Of a stretch of 64,000 bases of DNA, positions 29,922-42,005 are shown piece after piece. Every line of letters starts with the position of its first letter. Position 1 is the stretch's first letter. Where the stretch lies: positions 14,458,538 through 14,522,537 of the forward strand of contig OY757017.1 in assembly GCA_963580285.1 (NCBI GenBank), read 5' to 3'. Below the pieces are notes generated by a model. That model had not been told where the DNA came from and searched no databases. It was given only the letters and a program-made list of their open reading frames with translations. The DNA is from Lucinisca nassula (lineage: Eukaryota > Mollusca > Bivalvia > Lucinida > Lucinidae). The position numbers and the translations under genes were made by a program.

Positions 29922-32900
29922 TGTCTCCCCCGAAAAAATTTTTTTCGGAGAGACATATTGTTTTTCCCCCGGGCGTCTGTCTGTCCGTCTGTCTGTCTGT
30001 CCGTCTGTCACACTTTCGTGTCCGCTCTGTAACTTGAAAACCGTTAGAGCTATCGTCACGAAACTTCGTATAAATATTAATCAGCATTAGACGACGTGCA
30101 GTGCGCAAGAACCATAACTCTCGCATTAATACTTTTTGAATTATCTCCCTTGGAAGTTTGTTGGTATGTATATATGTATGGGCAAATAGTATCCGGTCAA
30201 TAACTTTCTTATTTTTTGATGGATTTTAAAATTACTCAGCAGAAATATTAACAACCATAAGACGATGTGTGGTGCGCATGAGGCAGGTCGGTACCTCAAA
30301 GGTCAAGGTCATACTTAGAGGTCAAAGGTCAAAAAAGGGGCCTTTTTTTTCGTATTTGATCAATAACTTTCTTATTTTGAGATGAATTTTAAAATTACTT
30401 GGCATAATTATTAACAACCATAAGACGATGTGTGGTGCGCATGATGCAGGTGGGTACCTCAAAGGTCAAGGTCATACTTAGAGGTCAAAGGTCAAAAAAG
30501 GGGCCTTTTTTCGTATTTGGTCAATAACTTTCTTATTTTGAGATGGATTTTAAAATTACTTGGCATAATTATTAACAACCATAAGACGATGTGTGGTACT
30601 CATGAGGCAGGTCGGTTCCTCAAAGATCAAGGTCATACTTAGAGGTCAAAGGTCAAAAAAGGGGCCTTTTTTCGTATTTGGTCAATAACTTTCTAATTTT
30701 GAGATGGATTTTAAAATTACTTGGCATAATTATTAACAATCATGAGACGATGTGTGGTGCACATGAGGCAGGTCGGTATCTCAAAGGTCAAGGTCATACT
30801 TAGAGGTCAAAGGTCAAAAAGTGGGCCTTTTTTTCGTATTTGGTCAATAACTTTCTTATTTTGAGATGGATTTTAAAATCACATGGCAGAAATGTGAACC
30901 AATATAAGGCGATGTGTTGCGCGCATGACCCAGGTTGTTACCTCAAAGGTCAAGGTCATACTTAGAGGTCAAAGGTAAAAAAGGGGCCTTTTTTCGGGTT
31001 TTGTCAATAACTTGCCTATTTTTAAATAGAATTTGAAGTTACTTGGCAAACATGTTAACTATCATGGGACGATGTGTTGCATGCATGATTCAGTTTGGTA
31101 CCTAAAATGTCAAGGTCATACATAGAGGTCAAAAGTAAAAAAGGGGCCTTTTTTCGTGTTTGGTCAATAACTTTCTTATTTTTAGATGGATTTTGAAATT
31201 GCTAGGCAGAAATGTTAACCACCATGAGATGATGTGTTGCACGCATGACCCAGTTTAATACCTGAAAGGTCAAGGTCATACATAGAGGTTAAAGGTAAAA
31301 AAGGGCCTTTTTTGTGTTCTGTCAATAACTTTCTTATTATGCCCCCAACTTTGAAAAAGTTTGAGGGGCATATTGGTTCTGGTTCGTTTGTCCGTTCGTC
31401 CGTCCATTACGCTTTTGATGCATAGCATAACTAAAGAACCGTGTATGCTAGGGTTTTGAAATTTCATATATGGATTCCTCATGGAAAATTAGCTGACGCG
31501 TATTTTTTTTCTTGTCTGGATTATGCCCCCTTCAAGAGTTATTGCCCTTTGAATTTTTTTTTTTAATAAAATCTTGTCAGCAAGATATCTCAAAAACAAT
31601 TGGAGCTAGAGCCTTGAAAGTTGGTGATTATATTGATGGTGATGAGTAGATGAACTGATTAACTTTTGACTAAATTCCAAAAAATACTTTGTGAGTTATG
31701 GCCCTTTGTCATTTTGGTAATTTGTGCCCATTGTAATGTATGCTAAAAGTGATGCATAGCATAACTTTAGAACCATGTATGCTAGGGTTTTGAAATTTCA
31801 TATATGGATTCCTCATGGAAAATTAGCTGACGCGTATTTTTTTTCTCATCCGGAATATGCCCCTTTCAAGAGTTATTGCCCTTTGAAATTTTTTTAATAA
31901 ATCTTGAGTAGATGAACTGATTAACTTTTGACAAAATTCTGAAAAATACTTTGTGAGTTATGGCCCTTTGTCATTTTGGTAATTTGTGCCCATTGTAATG
32001 TATGCTAAAAGTGATGCATAGCATAACTTTAGAACGGTGTATGCTATAATTTTGAAATTTCATATATGCATTTCTGATGGAAAATAAGCTGACGCGTATT
32101 TTTTTTCTCATCAGGATTATGCCCCTTTCAAGAGTTATTGCCCTTTGAATTTTTTTTAATAAAATCTTGTCAGCAAGATATCTCAAAAACTATTGGAGCT
32201 AGAGGCTTGAAAGTTGGTGAATATATTGGTGGTGATGAGTAGTAACTGATTAACTTTTGACAAAATTCCAAAAAATGCTTTGTGAGTTATGGCCCTTTGT
32301 CATTTTGGTAATTTGTGCCCATTGTAATGTATGCTAAAAGTGATGCATAGCATAACTTTAGAACCGTGTATGCTAGGGCTTTGAAATTTCATATATGGGT
32401 TCCTCATGAAAAATTAGCTGACGCGTTTTTTTTTTCTCGTCCGGATTATGCCCCTTTCAAGAGTTATAGCCCTTTGAATTTTTTTTTAATAAAATCTTGT
32501 CAGCAAAATATCTCAAACACTATTGGAGCTAGAGCCTTGAAAGTTGTTGAGTATATTGGTGGTGATGAGTATATGAACTGATTAACTTTTGACAAAATTC
32601 CGAAAAATACTTTGCGAGTTATGGCCCTTTGTCATTTTGGTAATTTGTGCCCATTGTAATGAATCCTAAAAGTGATGCATAGCATAACTTTAGAACTGTG
32701 TATGCTATGGTTTTGAAATTTCATATATGCATTCCTAATGGAAAATAAGCTGACACGTATTTTTTTCTCATCCGGATTATGCCCCTTTCAAGAGTTATTG
32801 CCCTTTGAATTTTTTTTAATAAAATCTTGTCAGCAAGATATCTCAAAAACTGTTGGAGCTAGAGGCTTGAAAGTTGGACCATGAGTCATGTGCAAGACCA

Positions 32901-33242
32901 AGGTCCATACCTCCAATGTCAAGGTCATACCTAGAGGTCAAAGGTAAAAAAAGGACAGTCAATAGCTTCCTTATTCTTTGATGGATTATGAAATTACTTG
33001 GCAGAAATGTTAACCATCATGAGACGATGTGTTGTACCGCAAAGGTCAAGGCCATACTTAGAGGTCAAAAGTAAAAAGTGCTTTTTTTGTTTACGGCCAA
33101 TAACTTTTTTATTTTTCTATGAACATTTTTAAAGTTATTATGCAGAAATGTTCATCTTCATTAGATGATGTGTTGCACACAAGACCCAGCTCAATACCTC
33201 CAATGTCAAGGTTATACTTAGCAGTCAAAAACGGGGGAGACA
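29922..33242 (+). mobile_element. Pearl/HINE-like element with ~162-bp array
   Basis: The left end TGTCTCCCCCGAAAAAATTT forms a perfect hairpin with its own complement to 29967, followed by (CTGT/CCGT)n (29973-30008). The right end is CGGGGGAGACA (33232-33242). At least seven ~162-bp units (30130-31330, resuming 32880-33230) contain TCAATAACTTTCTTATTTTG, GACGATGTGTTGC and CTCAAAGGTCAAGGTCATAC. AGGTCAAAGGTCA, a perfect DR1, occurs in four units (first at 30319-30331). The array is interrupted by another element at 31338-32875. Confidence 0.72.
31338..32875 (+). mobile_element. Second pearl/HINE-like element nested in the first
   Basis: Starts TATGCCCCCAACTTTG, with AAAGTTTGAGGGGCATA as its hairpin partner, then TTTGTCCGTTCGTCCGTCC, then about five units of 260-333 bp beginning GATGCATAGCATAACTTTAG. 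Some units carry a ~70-bp deletion. It breaks off at about 32875, where the outer array (TCAAGGTCATACC) resumes. Confidence 0.68.
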
Positions 33243-33640
33243 TCTGTGTTTTTGTAGAAAAACAAATTCTAGTTTGAACTGCTCCTATCTGACAGACCAA
33301 TTGTTCTTCTGGTTCACTCATGTACCCAAGAAAATAATATAAGACATTTTTTATTAATTGAATATCAAATCATGGAAGAACCGGGACTCAACAAATTCTA
33401 CAATTTACATGCATGTCAGAGCAAGCGAAGACTCGGACCAGCCTACACACCTTAGCAGTCTGATTAAATTCTTCGTTGGTGGCATAAAGAATCTATGGAT
33501 CTTAAGCTATCTATAAGGATCACAGGTGCAGGGGTTCGCAGGCTGATCTGAGTTTTCACTGTGTCATTGTTGATCGTAGGAATCGCTGTGACCCGTCTAA
33601 ACAACACGCCAGTATTCAAATATATATTGGAAAGTGTACC
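33243..33640. other. No gene; short fragment of an interspersed block
   Basis: 33530-33605 (GGCTGATCTGAGTTTTCACT...CTGTGACCCGTC) matches 14075-14145. Nothing else was recognised. Confidence 0.45.
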
Positions 33641-34200
33641 ATCCAATTTTTTTTTTCAGATAAAAATCCTGTTTTTTTTTTTTGGGGGGGGGGGGGATGT
33701 ATTTGTTCTTGCAACATAGATTGTGGGTACTTGTGTATGTGTGTGTGTTTTTTTTTTTCAGAAATAAGTAACATAATATACACCCTGTAAATATCAGCTT
33801 TACGGCCTCCGCTCATAGGGGCTTGAAGAAATATATGGGCTGCATGATGCTTCCACGCAGAGCTGAATCCGGCCCGCACACTAGTACTGGTTAACCGCAT
33901 AGAGGATCTAAGCCTGTCCAGGAACCGCGGTGCGAGGCGGACCGTCCATGCTAATAAACCCTATTGGTTTCATTGGGTGACAGGGCTTGAGATGTCATTT
34001 CATCTCAATGTCGGGTAAACGTCCCACTAAATTGGAAGCAACGTCTCCATAGTGACCTTTACAGTGTTGACGGGGATGTTAATCATCAAATCAAACGAAA
34101 AACAAATATCAGCTTTACTACACAAAAGTGGGGCTCAAGGGGTCAAAATTATATAGGCATACTTGCTGATGACCATTAAAACCTCATGATCAATATCGAT
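33640..34200. mobile_element. Hairpin MITE family H fragment around a SINE
   Basis: ACATAGATTGTGGGTACTTG and, beyond the SINE, ATATCAGCTTTACTACAC...GGGGCTCAAGGGG are family H sequence. Contains a run of about 11 G and a (GT)n stretch. Confidence 0.5.
33804..34103 (+). mobile_element. SINE-A copy, 15-bp perfect TSD
   Basis: Full-length SINE-A between exact AAATATCAGCTTTAC duplications (33789-33803 and 34104-34118). Confidence 0.93.
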
Positions 34201-34253
34201 ATTTTTCTTTGACTGTTCTGCACCCCGACCCCCACCCCCAACACACTAATTAA

Positions 34254-34465
34254 ACCCTTTTTGTTCCAGATGGAATCTTCTTCTCTCTATATATATAGCA
34301 GGAGTCCATTTCAAAATTTAGGGATGACACTTTTTATTATCTTTAAATTTTAGTTGGAACGGAAATGGCTGAACTTTTTGCAAACAGTGACGGTCCTGTT
34401 CTGGGGCATATGAATTGGACCTGCACTGTTTGTCAGTATCCCGTCTTGGACCGGTACAAAAGGGG
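34254..34465. mobile_element. TTAA MITE subfamily P2
   Basis: TTAA (34250-34253; 34466-34469), ends ACCCTTTTTGTTCC / GGTACAAAAGGGG, internal GCAAACAGTGACGGTCCTG...CTGCACTGTTTGTC cassette. Confidence 0.8.
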
Positions 34466-34549
34466 TTAAACAGGACAGCAATATTCAATCATTCTGTTGA
34501 ATATACAAAATATAATGTCAGGACGACAAACACAAGACCCATGCAGATT

Positions 34550-34695
34550 TGTTTGTTTGATTTGAGGTTTAACGTCCCCGTCAACACTGTAAAGGTTATT
34601 TTGGAGACGTTGCTTCCAATTTTGTGGGACTTTTACCCGACGTTGAGATGAAATGACATCTCAAGCACTGTCGCCCATTGAAACAAATAGGGTTT
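34550..34695 (-). mobile_element. SINE-A fragment (tail half)
   Basis: From (TTTG) tail to AACAAATAGGGTTTATTAG; the 5' half is absent, consistent with 5' truncation. Confidence 0.8.
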
Positions 34696-34845
34696 ATTAG
34701 ACCCATATAGAGTTGGCTCAAAGTCTGAATAATGATTACCTGTCTGCAGAAAAGTACTTGGGGTGAAAAGTACACAGGAAATACTGACCAGACTGTGAGG
34801 ATACTCATTGCTGTGCTTTATGCTCTTAATTGAGCGATCAAAGTT

Positions 34846-35048
34846 TAACCATTATCCTGAGGAATAAATTGATTTAGCCACATCATTGACTGACTACCAG
34901 CCAATCAAATTACTAGATATATTGAATTTGTTCAATTCACAAACTGCCTGACAGTGTGGATCCTGATCAGATGGCATCCAAGCCATCCGATCTGGAGCTG
35001 CAATGTTTGCAAAGATAAAGGCTTTCATGTTCAGCAGGATAAGAGTTG
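34846..35048. mobile_element. Family P MITE, diverged
   Basis: Ends ACCATTATCCTGAGGAA / TTCAGCAGGATAAGAGTT; hairpin core GATCAGATGGCATCCAAGCC. Confidence 0.75.
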
Positions 35049-35370
35049 AGGCTGATTTGGTGAGAATAAGGGTAGCCCATTTTAACCCAAAAATTGGAAC
35101 AAGTTATACATTCATTCATGACCCACTGAGATACTCAACTGCTGTGTGATGAACATGCTATCCGTTGTTGGTGATTACACAGAACTTGGTTTCTTCTGTA
35201 AAATAACAACTGTTAAATCAATCATTAATCTGATAAGGGCTGCATTTATTAAGTGCCCTTGAAACTCATTATCACTAATCATCACACCATGGGGCCAAAC
35301 TTGATTTCAGAGGCTAGCCAGACACTTAGTCTCAGGACTGTTTACAGGTTTTGTGTTTTTTATTAAATTT
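35049..35370. other. No recognisable gene
   Basis: No exon or repeat recognised. Confidence 0.4.
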
Positions 35371-37325
35371 GGCCTTTTAGTTTTGTTTCTATGGCAACTT
35401 AAAGTTTCCATTGACTTATAATGGAGAAAATTGAAAAATGGCATTTACTGCCAAGACATTGCAGATATTTTGACAAAACTTTCATAGAAATGTTCCTTGA
35501 GTACTTCTCTCAGTCATATGCTTTTATGTCAACCTGGGGGTTCCCTAGGTTGTGCCGGGGCCATACCCCGCCCCCTCAACTTCATAAAATGCCTTATATC
35601 TAAGAAACCTTACAGATCCTAACCCCTAAACCATATATATTCTTGTTCCTTATGACAAGATGCATCAAGTGACACCAACCTGGGGGTCCCTTGGGATGTG
35701 CCGAGACATGCCCCACCCCCTCCACTTCATGAAATACAATTTATCTCAGAAACCATTCAGATCTCCACCCCAAAACCATATTTATTCTTGTTCCTTATGA
35801 TAAGAAGTACTCAGTGACACCAACCTTGGGGTTCCCCGGGATGCGCTGGGGCCATTCCCCACCCCCTCCACTTCATAAAAGGCCCAATATCCCAGAAACC
35901 TAACAGATCCCCACCCCTAAACCATATATATTCTCGTTCCTTATGATAAGTCGCATTCAGTGACACCAACCTGGGGGTTCCCCGGGATGTGCCGGGACCA
36001 TGCCCAACCCCCTCTGCTTCATAAAAGACCAAATATTCCAGAAACCTTTCAGATCCCCACCCCTTAACCATATATATTCTTATTCTTTATGATAAGACAC
36101 AGTGACACCAACCTAGGGGTCAGCCAGGGCACGCCCGGGCCATGCTACACCCCTCGACTTCACAAAAGACCATATATCGTAGAAACTATTCAGTGCCAGC
36201 CCCTAAGCCATATATATTCTTGTTCCCTATGATAAGACGCAATCAGAGACACCAGCATGGGGGTCCCCCGTGGTGCCACGGGCCATGCCCCACCCCTTTA
36301 CTTCATTAAAAGCCATATATCTCAGAAATTGTTCAGATCCCCACCCCTTAACCATACATGTTCTTGTTCCTTATGATATGACTCCACTTCATAATAGGCC
36401 ATATAAATTTAAAAAACCATTCAAATCCCCAGCCCATAATCACATATTCTTGTTCATTGTTATTAGACACATTCAGTCACCCCCGTCTTGGGGGCTCCAC
36501 AGGGGTCATTTCTCTCCCATCCACTTCATAAAAGGCCTCATAAAAATTATGTCAGAAACCATTCAGATCCCCACACTTTAACCTTATATATTCTTGGTCC
36601 GTATGATAAGACACATTCATTGAAAACAATCTTGGACTTTTCTGGGATCTGCCATGCCCGAATCCCTCCACTGCTTAAAAGGCCTTACATCTTAGGAACC
36701 ATACATATCCCCACCGCTAAACCATATATGTCTCTGTTCCTTTTGATCAGATGCATTTAGTGACACCAACCGGGCTCCATTGGGCCTCTATTTTATAAAA
36801 CACCTAATATTTCAGATACAGTCCACATGGGTGCTCATTTGGGTATGAGGTTTGTTTGGGAGGCTTTATAATTGGTAGATTAAAATCATATCATGTTAAA
36901 ATACATGGCTGCCATTGGGCAGTAACCACCTGAGCTCTGGTTTACTGAATTCGGCTCTTTGGTATGTTTGCTATGGCAAATTAAGAGTTTCCATTGACTT
37001 ATAATGGTAAAATTGAACAATGACATTTATGCCTTTCAAGATATTTTGTCAAAGTTTCATAGAAATGTTCCTTTAATAATGCTCTTATAGGCCTATTGTT
37101 GCCACAGATGGGTTTTTGTCAATTGTCATCTGTTGTCCTGCAACAACACATTCAAGTGACATCAGACCTCTGAAGACACTAGGCTGATTGGGTCCAAATT
37201 TTATCTGTAGCATCCTTGAGAGTAGGGATTCCATGGTTAATTAAAATACACTGCTGCCAGTGGGCAGTGCCCCCCCCCCCCCCCTGAGCTCTGGTGAGCA
37301 TAGTGGCCCATGGGCCTCTTGTTTC
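35371..37325 (-). mobile_element. Pearl/HINE-like element with ~142-bp array
   Basis: About nine units (35480-36830) carry TGACACCAACCTGGGGGTYC, CCACTTCATAAAAGGCC and ATTCTTGTTCCTTATGATAAG. They are flanked by CTATGGCAACTTAAAGTTTCC-type units on both sides and end CTGAGCTCTGGTGAGC...GGGCCTCTTGTTTC (37290-37325), a typical terminus. Open frames across it are repeat shadows. Confidence 0.7.
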
Positions 37326-37505
37326 TTATTTTTATCCCAGTCATAGGTTGTGGGTACTCGTTAGAGGCGCCTCAATGAGGCGCTTCTAACGAGTACCTTC
37401 AACCTATTTCTTGGAGCAGAAATAAGCAAACTAATGTATACCCCTATAAACCCCAGTTTCCTCTATTTAATTTGGGTTTTAAGGGGTGTTTATTTCACAA
37501 ACCCA
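37326..37505. mobile_element. Hairpin MITE family H copy
   Basis: Core 37328-37432 with GTACTCGTTAGAGGCGCC and its complement, then AAACCCCAGTTTCCTCTAT flank. Confidence 0.8.
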
Positions 37506-37736
37506 TTAACAACCCTTAAGCTGCCAAGAAAAACAACATCTGAAAATGGCGTCTGGATATGTAGTCTGCTCAAATTGTTTTGCAAACTTTTTAAAAATAT
37601 CTTTGCGTACAGGCAAACAGTGTGGGCCCAGATCAGACTGCTCCTACAGGAGCAGTCTGATCTGTGTCCACACTGTTTGCAAAAAAAGAACTTTTAAGCT
37701 AACCGGCAGATGGAAAAGCAGACAACATTTTATGGG
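37506..37736. mobile_element. TTAA MITE subfamily P3 with 68-bp palindrome
   Basis: TTAA at 37506-37509 and 37737-37740; ends AACCCTTAAGCTGCC / GACAACATTTTATGGG. 37612-37680 is a near-perfect palindrome GCAAACAGTGTGGGCCCAGA...CACACTGTTTGC. A partial copy is at 55815-55905. Confidence 0.72.
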
Positions 37737-37839
37737 TTAACATGATGATCAGACGGTTGTAAATGAACCTTTACCGCCCTCTGGTCTATTCATGAGATTA
37801 CAGGTTGTTGATATTAAATATTTGATCATCCTTTTCCAA

Positions 37840-37965
37840 TTAAACAGGACTTGACATCTCATGAAAATTGTCTACATAGGATAGAAGACAATTTTTATGA
37901 GGTGTCAAATCCTGTTCTTATGTAAAAAAAAATATAAAATGTTACAAATTCAAAATGTCGTCTGC
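37840..37965. repeat. Palindromic MITE, short
   Basis: AACAGGACTTGACATCTCATG...AAATTGTCTAC and its inverted copy. Related hairpin at 62420-62525 (AAACAGATTTTGACATTTAATG). Confidence 0.65.
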
Positions 37966-38149
37966 TGAAAAATAACCAGCATGCCTGGTTTTCTATTGTC
38001 TACATTTCTTCAAAACGTTATAAACCAGGCAATTTGATAAATGAATCACTGCCTATTTTATAGTGATTACATTTCTAACCATAGTCATTATCGCTGTTTG
38101 TGAAACTGTTATTGTTACTTTACTATAACTCCAATCTTGATACCAACAT

Positions 38150-39215
38150 ATTGCACGACCCGCAGAAAAAGCGACCGACTGAAGTCGGTTGATTTTCTAA
38201 GAGTGTCCTAAAATCACCGTGTCATTCTGTCAGTCTGTCTGTCTGTCCAACCCGTTTGTGAAAATTGTTGATAGTGACTTAACCGCTTGGAATATTTAAA
38301 CAATTTTTGGCATACTGATAGATATCAATGAGATCTAACCAATGAACTTGCGAAATATTACATTTAATTTAGTATAGCCTCGCCGAGGCGAAAAATGTGA
38401 AAATTTTCGAACTGCTTCTCCTCAGAAACCGTTGGGCCGATTGAAGACAAATTTCATATGGAGCCTTTATGGGACGGGGGAAGCCAAAATTTGCTCATAG
38501 GGTCCAGGTCACATGGCCAAAATGGCCGCCGAGCCATATATGGTCTGTCTGTCTGTCCGTCCGTAACCCGTTTGTGAAAGTTGGTGATAGTGACTTAACC
38601 GCTTGGAATATTTAAACATTTTTGGCATACTGATAGATATCAATGAGATCTAACCAATGAACTTGCTAAATATTACATTCCATTTAGTATAGCCTCGCCG
38701 AGGCGAAAAATGTGAAAATTTTCGAACTGCTTCTCCTCGGAAACCGTTGGGCCGATTGAAGTCAAATTTCATATGGAGCCTCTATGGGATAGGGGAAACC
38801 AAACTTTGCTCATGGGGGTCCAGGTCACATGACCAAAATGGCCGCCAAGCCATATATGGTAAAAACCCTTCAAAAATAGTCTTCTCCAGAACCACTGGGC
38901 AGATTTCCACGAAACTTGATAAATAGCATCTGGGACGTAGGCCCATCAAAAATTGTTAAAATGGTGACCCTGGGTTGACCTTGACCCTTTTTGTGCCGAG
39001 GTCAAACTTTGACACATATGCTTTTGTATTGGAAAAGTGAGAATGCATTTGATCCTGTAAACGATTCAGAATACAGTACTAAAGTATGATATATTTTTGC
39101 TCCTTACGATAAGGCGCATTTATTGGGGGAACCGTTTAAGGTCAAGGTCACATGACCAAAATGGCCGCCATACCCATATATGGCAACACTCTTAAAGCTA
39201 AAGGCATCCGACGGC
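38150..39215 (+). mobile_element. Pearl/HINE-like element with ~305-bp units
   Basis: The terminal hairpin CGACCGACTGAAGTCGGTTG is followed by TCAGTCTGTCTGTCTGTCC. Two ~305-bp units begin CCCGTTTGTGAAARTTG (38260, 38566) and contain AGCCTCGCCGAGGCG, itself a palindrome, followed by one diverged unit. No right end is clear. Confidence 0.68.
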
Positions 39216-39365
39216 TCATGCACTTCAGCTGAAGCACTGGTTTCAGTCTAAAATCAATAAATCAGTAGTTTAAGACGACATGTTCATTTTCACTTAAACA
39301 GAGTACAATTTGATGTCATCAAAGCAATAAACTGCTGAATGCCAGTAATATATAGTAACGTTTTG

Positions 39366-39492
39366 GTTTCATTGAAATGTCATTTCATCTCAGTGTCGGG
39401 TTAAAGTTCAACAAAATTGGAAGTGACATCTCCAAAATGACCTATACAGTGTTGACAGGGACGTAAAACCTCAAATCAAACAAACAAAAACA
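39366..39492 (+). mobile_element. SINE-A fragment (tail half)
   Basis: TTTCATTGAAATGTCATTTC to AAACCTCAAATCAAACAAAC; a second short tail echo follows at 39500-39540. Confidence 0.8.
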
Positions 39493-39566
39493 TAAATAAT
39501 GTTGATGTGGACTTTAAACCTCAACTCAAACTAACAAAAACAGGTAAAATATGAGAAATTGATTTA

Positions 39567-39897
39567 CTGGTGCATCACATGGCTCGTTTACCATGGCTGA
39601 GTCGAACTCATTCTTGAGCCCCTAGGGAAGTCCTCTACATAAGAAATGATTCGAGATAATTTAGGAGGCTTTTCTCTTTTATCTTGCAAATGTATGCTGT
39701 GTGTACTCATGAGAATCCCCTCGATGAGGCGATTCTAATGAGTACACACAGCATACGTTTTCATTACAGGACACCGAAAATATGTCAAAAAGTACCTCGT
39801 TATGCCTTCTGACCGTAAGCCTCTGTGGCTCGAACTACCCCTATCTCGAACAGATTTTCGAGGTCACAAAGGTGTTCGAGCCATTGAAGTTTGACTG
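39567..39897 (-). mobile_element. Mariner-type MITE (CAGTCGAACTT family)
   Basis: Reverse copy of 56204-56549. Right end GGTGTTCGAGCCATTGAAGT...ACTG with TA at 39898. Central hairpin CAAATGTATGCTGTGTGTAC...GAGGCGATTCT. Confidence 0.8.
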
Positions 39898-39984
39898 TAC
39901 TACAATACATAAATTTGACACATATACCCCCATTTTGAAAGATAAAATAACAACACTTAATCCCAGACAAATAGAAACAAATTT

Positions 39985-40735
39985 ATACTTACAGCTCCTT
40001 GATAACATGTCTGCAAGTATATTTGCTTTACCTGGTATATGAGGAACAGCCAACCTGTATTGCAGCAGAATTAGTCTGCATCTCTTTAATCTTATTTTCT
40101 GGTCTTTCATGCGATTTAACTACAGTAGGGGAAGATTGTCACTTGTCTATAAGAAACTCCAATCCCATTAAATGTTTGCCAAGTCTTTGGCATGCTTTCA
40201 AGATGGCCTGACATTCTTTAACAACAGTACTGTACTTTTGTTCACATGGTAGTGACATTTTACTGATGAAGATTATAGGGTGTCTTTACATACCTTTCGA
40301 TTGAAGTAGCACAGCCCCAAATCCTCAGTCGCATGCATCTGTTTGTAATATAAAATCGCATGAAAAGTCTGTATTTTATAATAGTAGGTAAGATACCAAT
40401 GCAGCCTTTAAGTCATTAAAGGATGTTGATGAATCTCTGTCCATTTAACTTTGGCAAACCGTTTGCTGTAAGGTCAGACAGATAGGTAGACTTATTTAAG
40501 AAAAGAAGTATTAAACAACGATTAAACTAATGGCTTCAATAAGATAGCGAAGCTTTTTATCTCTGTGGATGCAGGTATGTATTGAATGTCTTCTATCTTA
40601 TCTTTGGCTGGTTGTACTTTTCCATTACAAAAAGATATGTGCAAGAAATGCTGTCTGCTGAAACAAAAGCATACATTTACTGGGTTTAGTTTGTTTTGGC
40701 TCAAGCAGACAATGCCGATAACAATGTTGTCGTTG
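39985..40735 (-). pseudogene. Ty3/gypsy-type polymerase fragment (RT end and RNase H)
   Basis: Reading the minus strand: a KVQPAKDKIEDIQ block (end of RT), then LQTDACD, HPIIFISK, CEQKYSTVVKECQAIL (RNase H) and IPGKANILADMLSR. These are the hallmark motifs of Ty3/gypsy retrotransposons in the right order. Several stops and frame changes break it, and no LTRs were seen at either side. A dead 3'-pol remnant. Confidence 0.8.
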
Positions 40736-40740
40736 TTTGA

Positions 40741-41745
40741 TTGCTCCACTATGTTAACACTCTTCAGCAAGAGCTTGGTGGTACTAAGGCCTATGAACTG
40801 CAGCATTTGGCCACCAATATTTCTGTTTGTGTTGCAGAAGGCCAAGACATGCTTCCTATGTTTTATTGGTTACCTAAACTTCATAAAAGACCATACAAAG
40901 CATGGTTTATTGCACATTCAAGCACTTGTACCACCACTTTCCAGATTATTAACTTTATGTTTTACTGCCATTAAAACATGTGATTAAATATTGCGACAAA
41001 GTCTTTGAAAGATCAGGGAGAAATCTGCATGGAGTTTTAAATTAATTTTAATCCAGACGTTTTCCTGCTTCAATATGTTCTATAAAAGGGTTATCCTTTG
41101 GAAGCAAGGAATACACCACAGAAGTGAAAAATATAGAGTGTACATGTTTTCTGGGCCAGACTAGCTAGTTTCGGCCAATTAGGCCTCATCAGTGACCCTC
41201 AGATATACTCAAAATTCCACAATGGAATCAATGATCCCAAAGGACAAGAAAATATAATCTACACTACGATGTTGGGCAGGGAGACGTTTTACCGCCGCCA
41301 CACATTCCCACACACCAGCTGTAGTGATGTTAAATATGTTCTATAAAAGTCTGTCTGCTTATGATTTTTCCTACCTTTGCATTACACTGCCTCATAAGCT
41401 TATAAAATAAAAACTTAATGATTTAATTGGATGAACATTTCATGGGGAAGATTCCCTCTATATTGCATGTAATGTAGAAATGCTTTTTTACTGAAAAGCT
41501 TAAAAATTATACTTTATGGTCATGGCAGAAAGTGTGTGAAGCTCTCACCTTCTACTTGACAATTTGACAATGACAGTACTTACATAAGAGTTGGTTCTAA
41601 GTTATTTAGTCAAATTGTGGGTTTTCTGATGAGTACGAATTGCGCTCAGCTTGTGGCTGATATGTTCTTGTTTTGTTATGAAAGAGACTTCATGATGTTT
41701 TTTTTCCGTTGAAAACCAATCTTAATTCATTGAAAAATAGATGTG
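40741..41745 (+). pseudogene. Reverse transcriptase remnant, Penelope-like or unassigned
   Basis: Motifs in order: MLPMFYWLPKLHKRPYK, then SSTCTTT; after an interrupting repeat, SLSAYDFSYLCITLPHKLI, then STNCAQLVADMFLFCYERD. These match a family of mollusc RT proteins that I know from comparison but cannot place firmly; Penelope-like is my best guess. Frame changes and stops are frequent. The unit at 46538-47110 is the same broad type. Repeat R265 interrupts it at 41089-41332. Confidence 0.65.
41089..41332 (+). repeat. Repeat R265 monomer between 17-bp direct repeats
   Basis: Flanked by exact AATATGTTCTATAAAAG (41072-41088; 41333-41349). That looks like a TSD, but the 18.0-kb copy has the same word at its monomer junction, so it may be part of the repeat. 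Confidence 0.6.
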
Positions 41746-41749
41746 AAGG

Positions 41750-42005
41750 CAACAATCAGGAATCGATGCAATTGTCCCACAGCTCTCATCAGAGACACCA
41801 AAGGGAAAAAAAAAACAAAAAAATAAAATAACTAGACCCTAATGGAAACATCAATAGCGGAAAGCCAAAAGGACAGTTACTTTCCCACAAAATGGCCCAT
41901 TGGTTATTCAAAACAAAAACTATAAGCCATACACACACTCAGACAACCCAAAACGAAAATAAACCGCGACAGAAGAACCGCCTTGGAACCGTCATGTTGT
42001 ATTGT
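41750..42005 (-). mobile_element. TA-MITE family T, copy without clear ends
   Basis: CAGGAATCGATGCAATTG...CACCAAAGGGAAA...CCGCGACAGAAGAACCGCCTTGG matches 45816-46274; the outer TIR is partly lost. A short further fragment is at 42565-42655. Confidence 0.7.
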
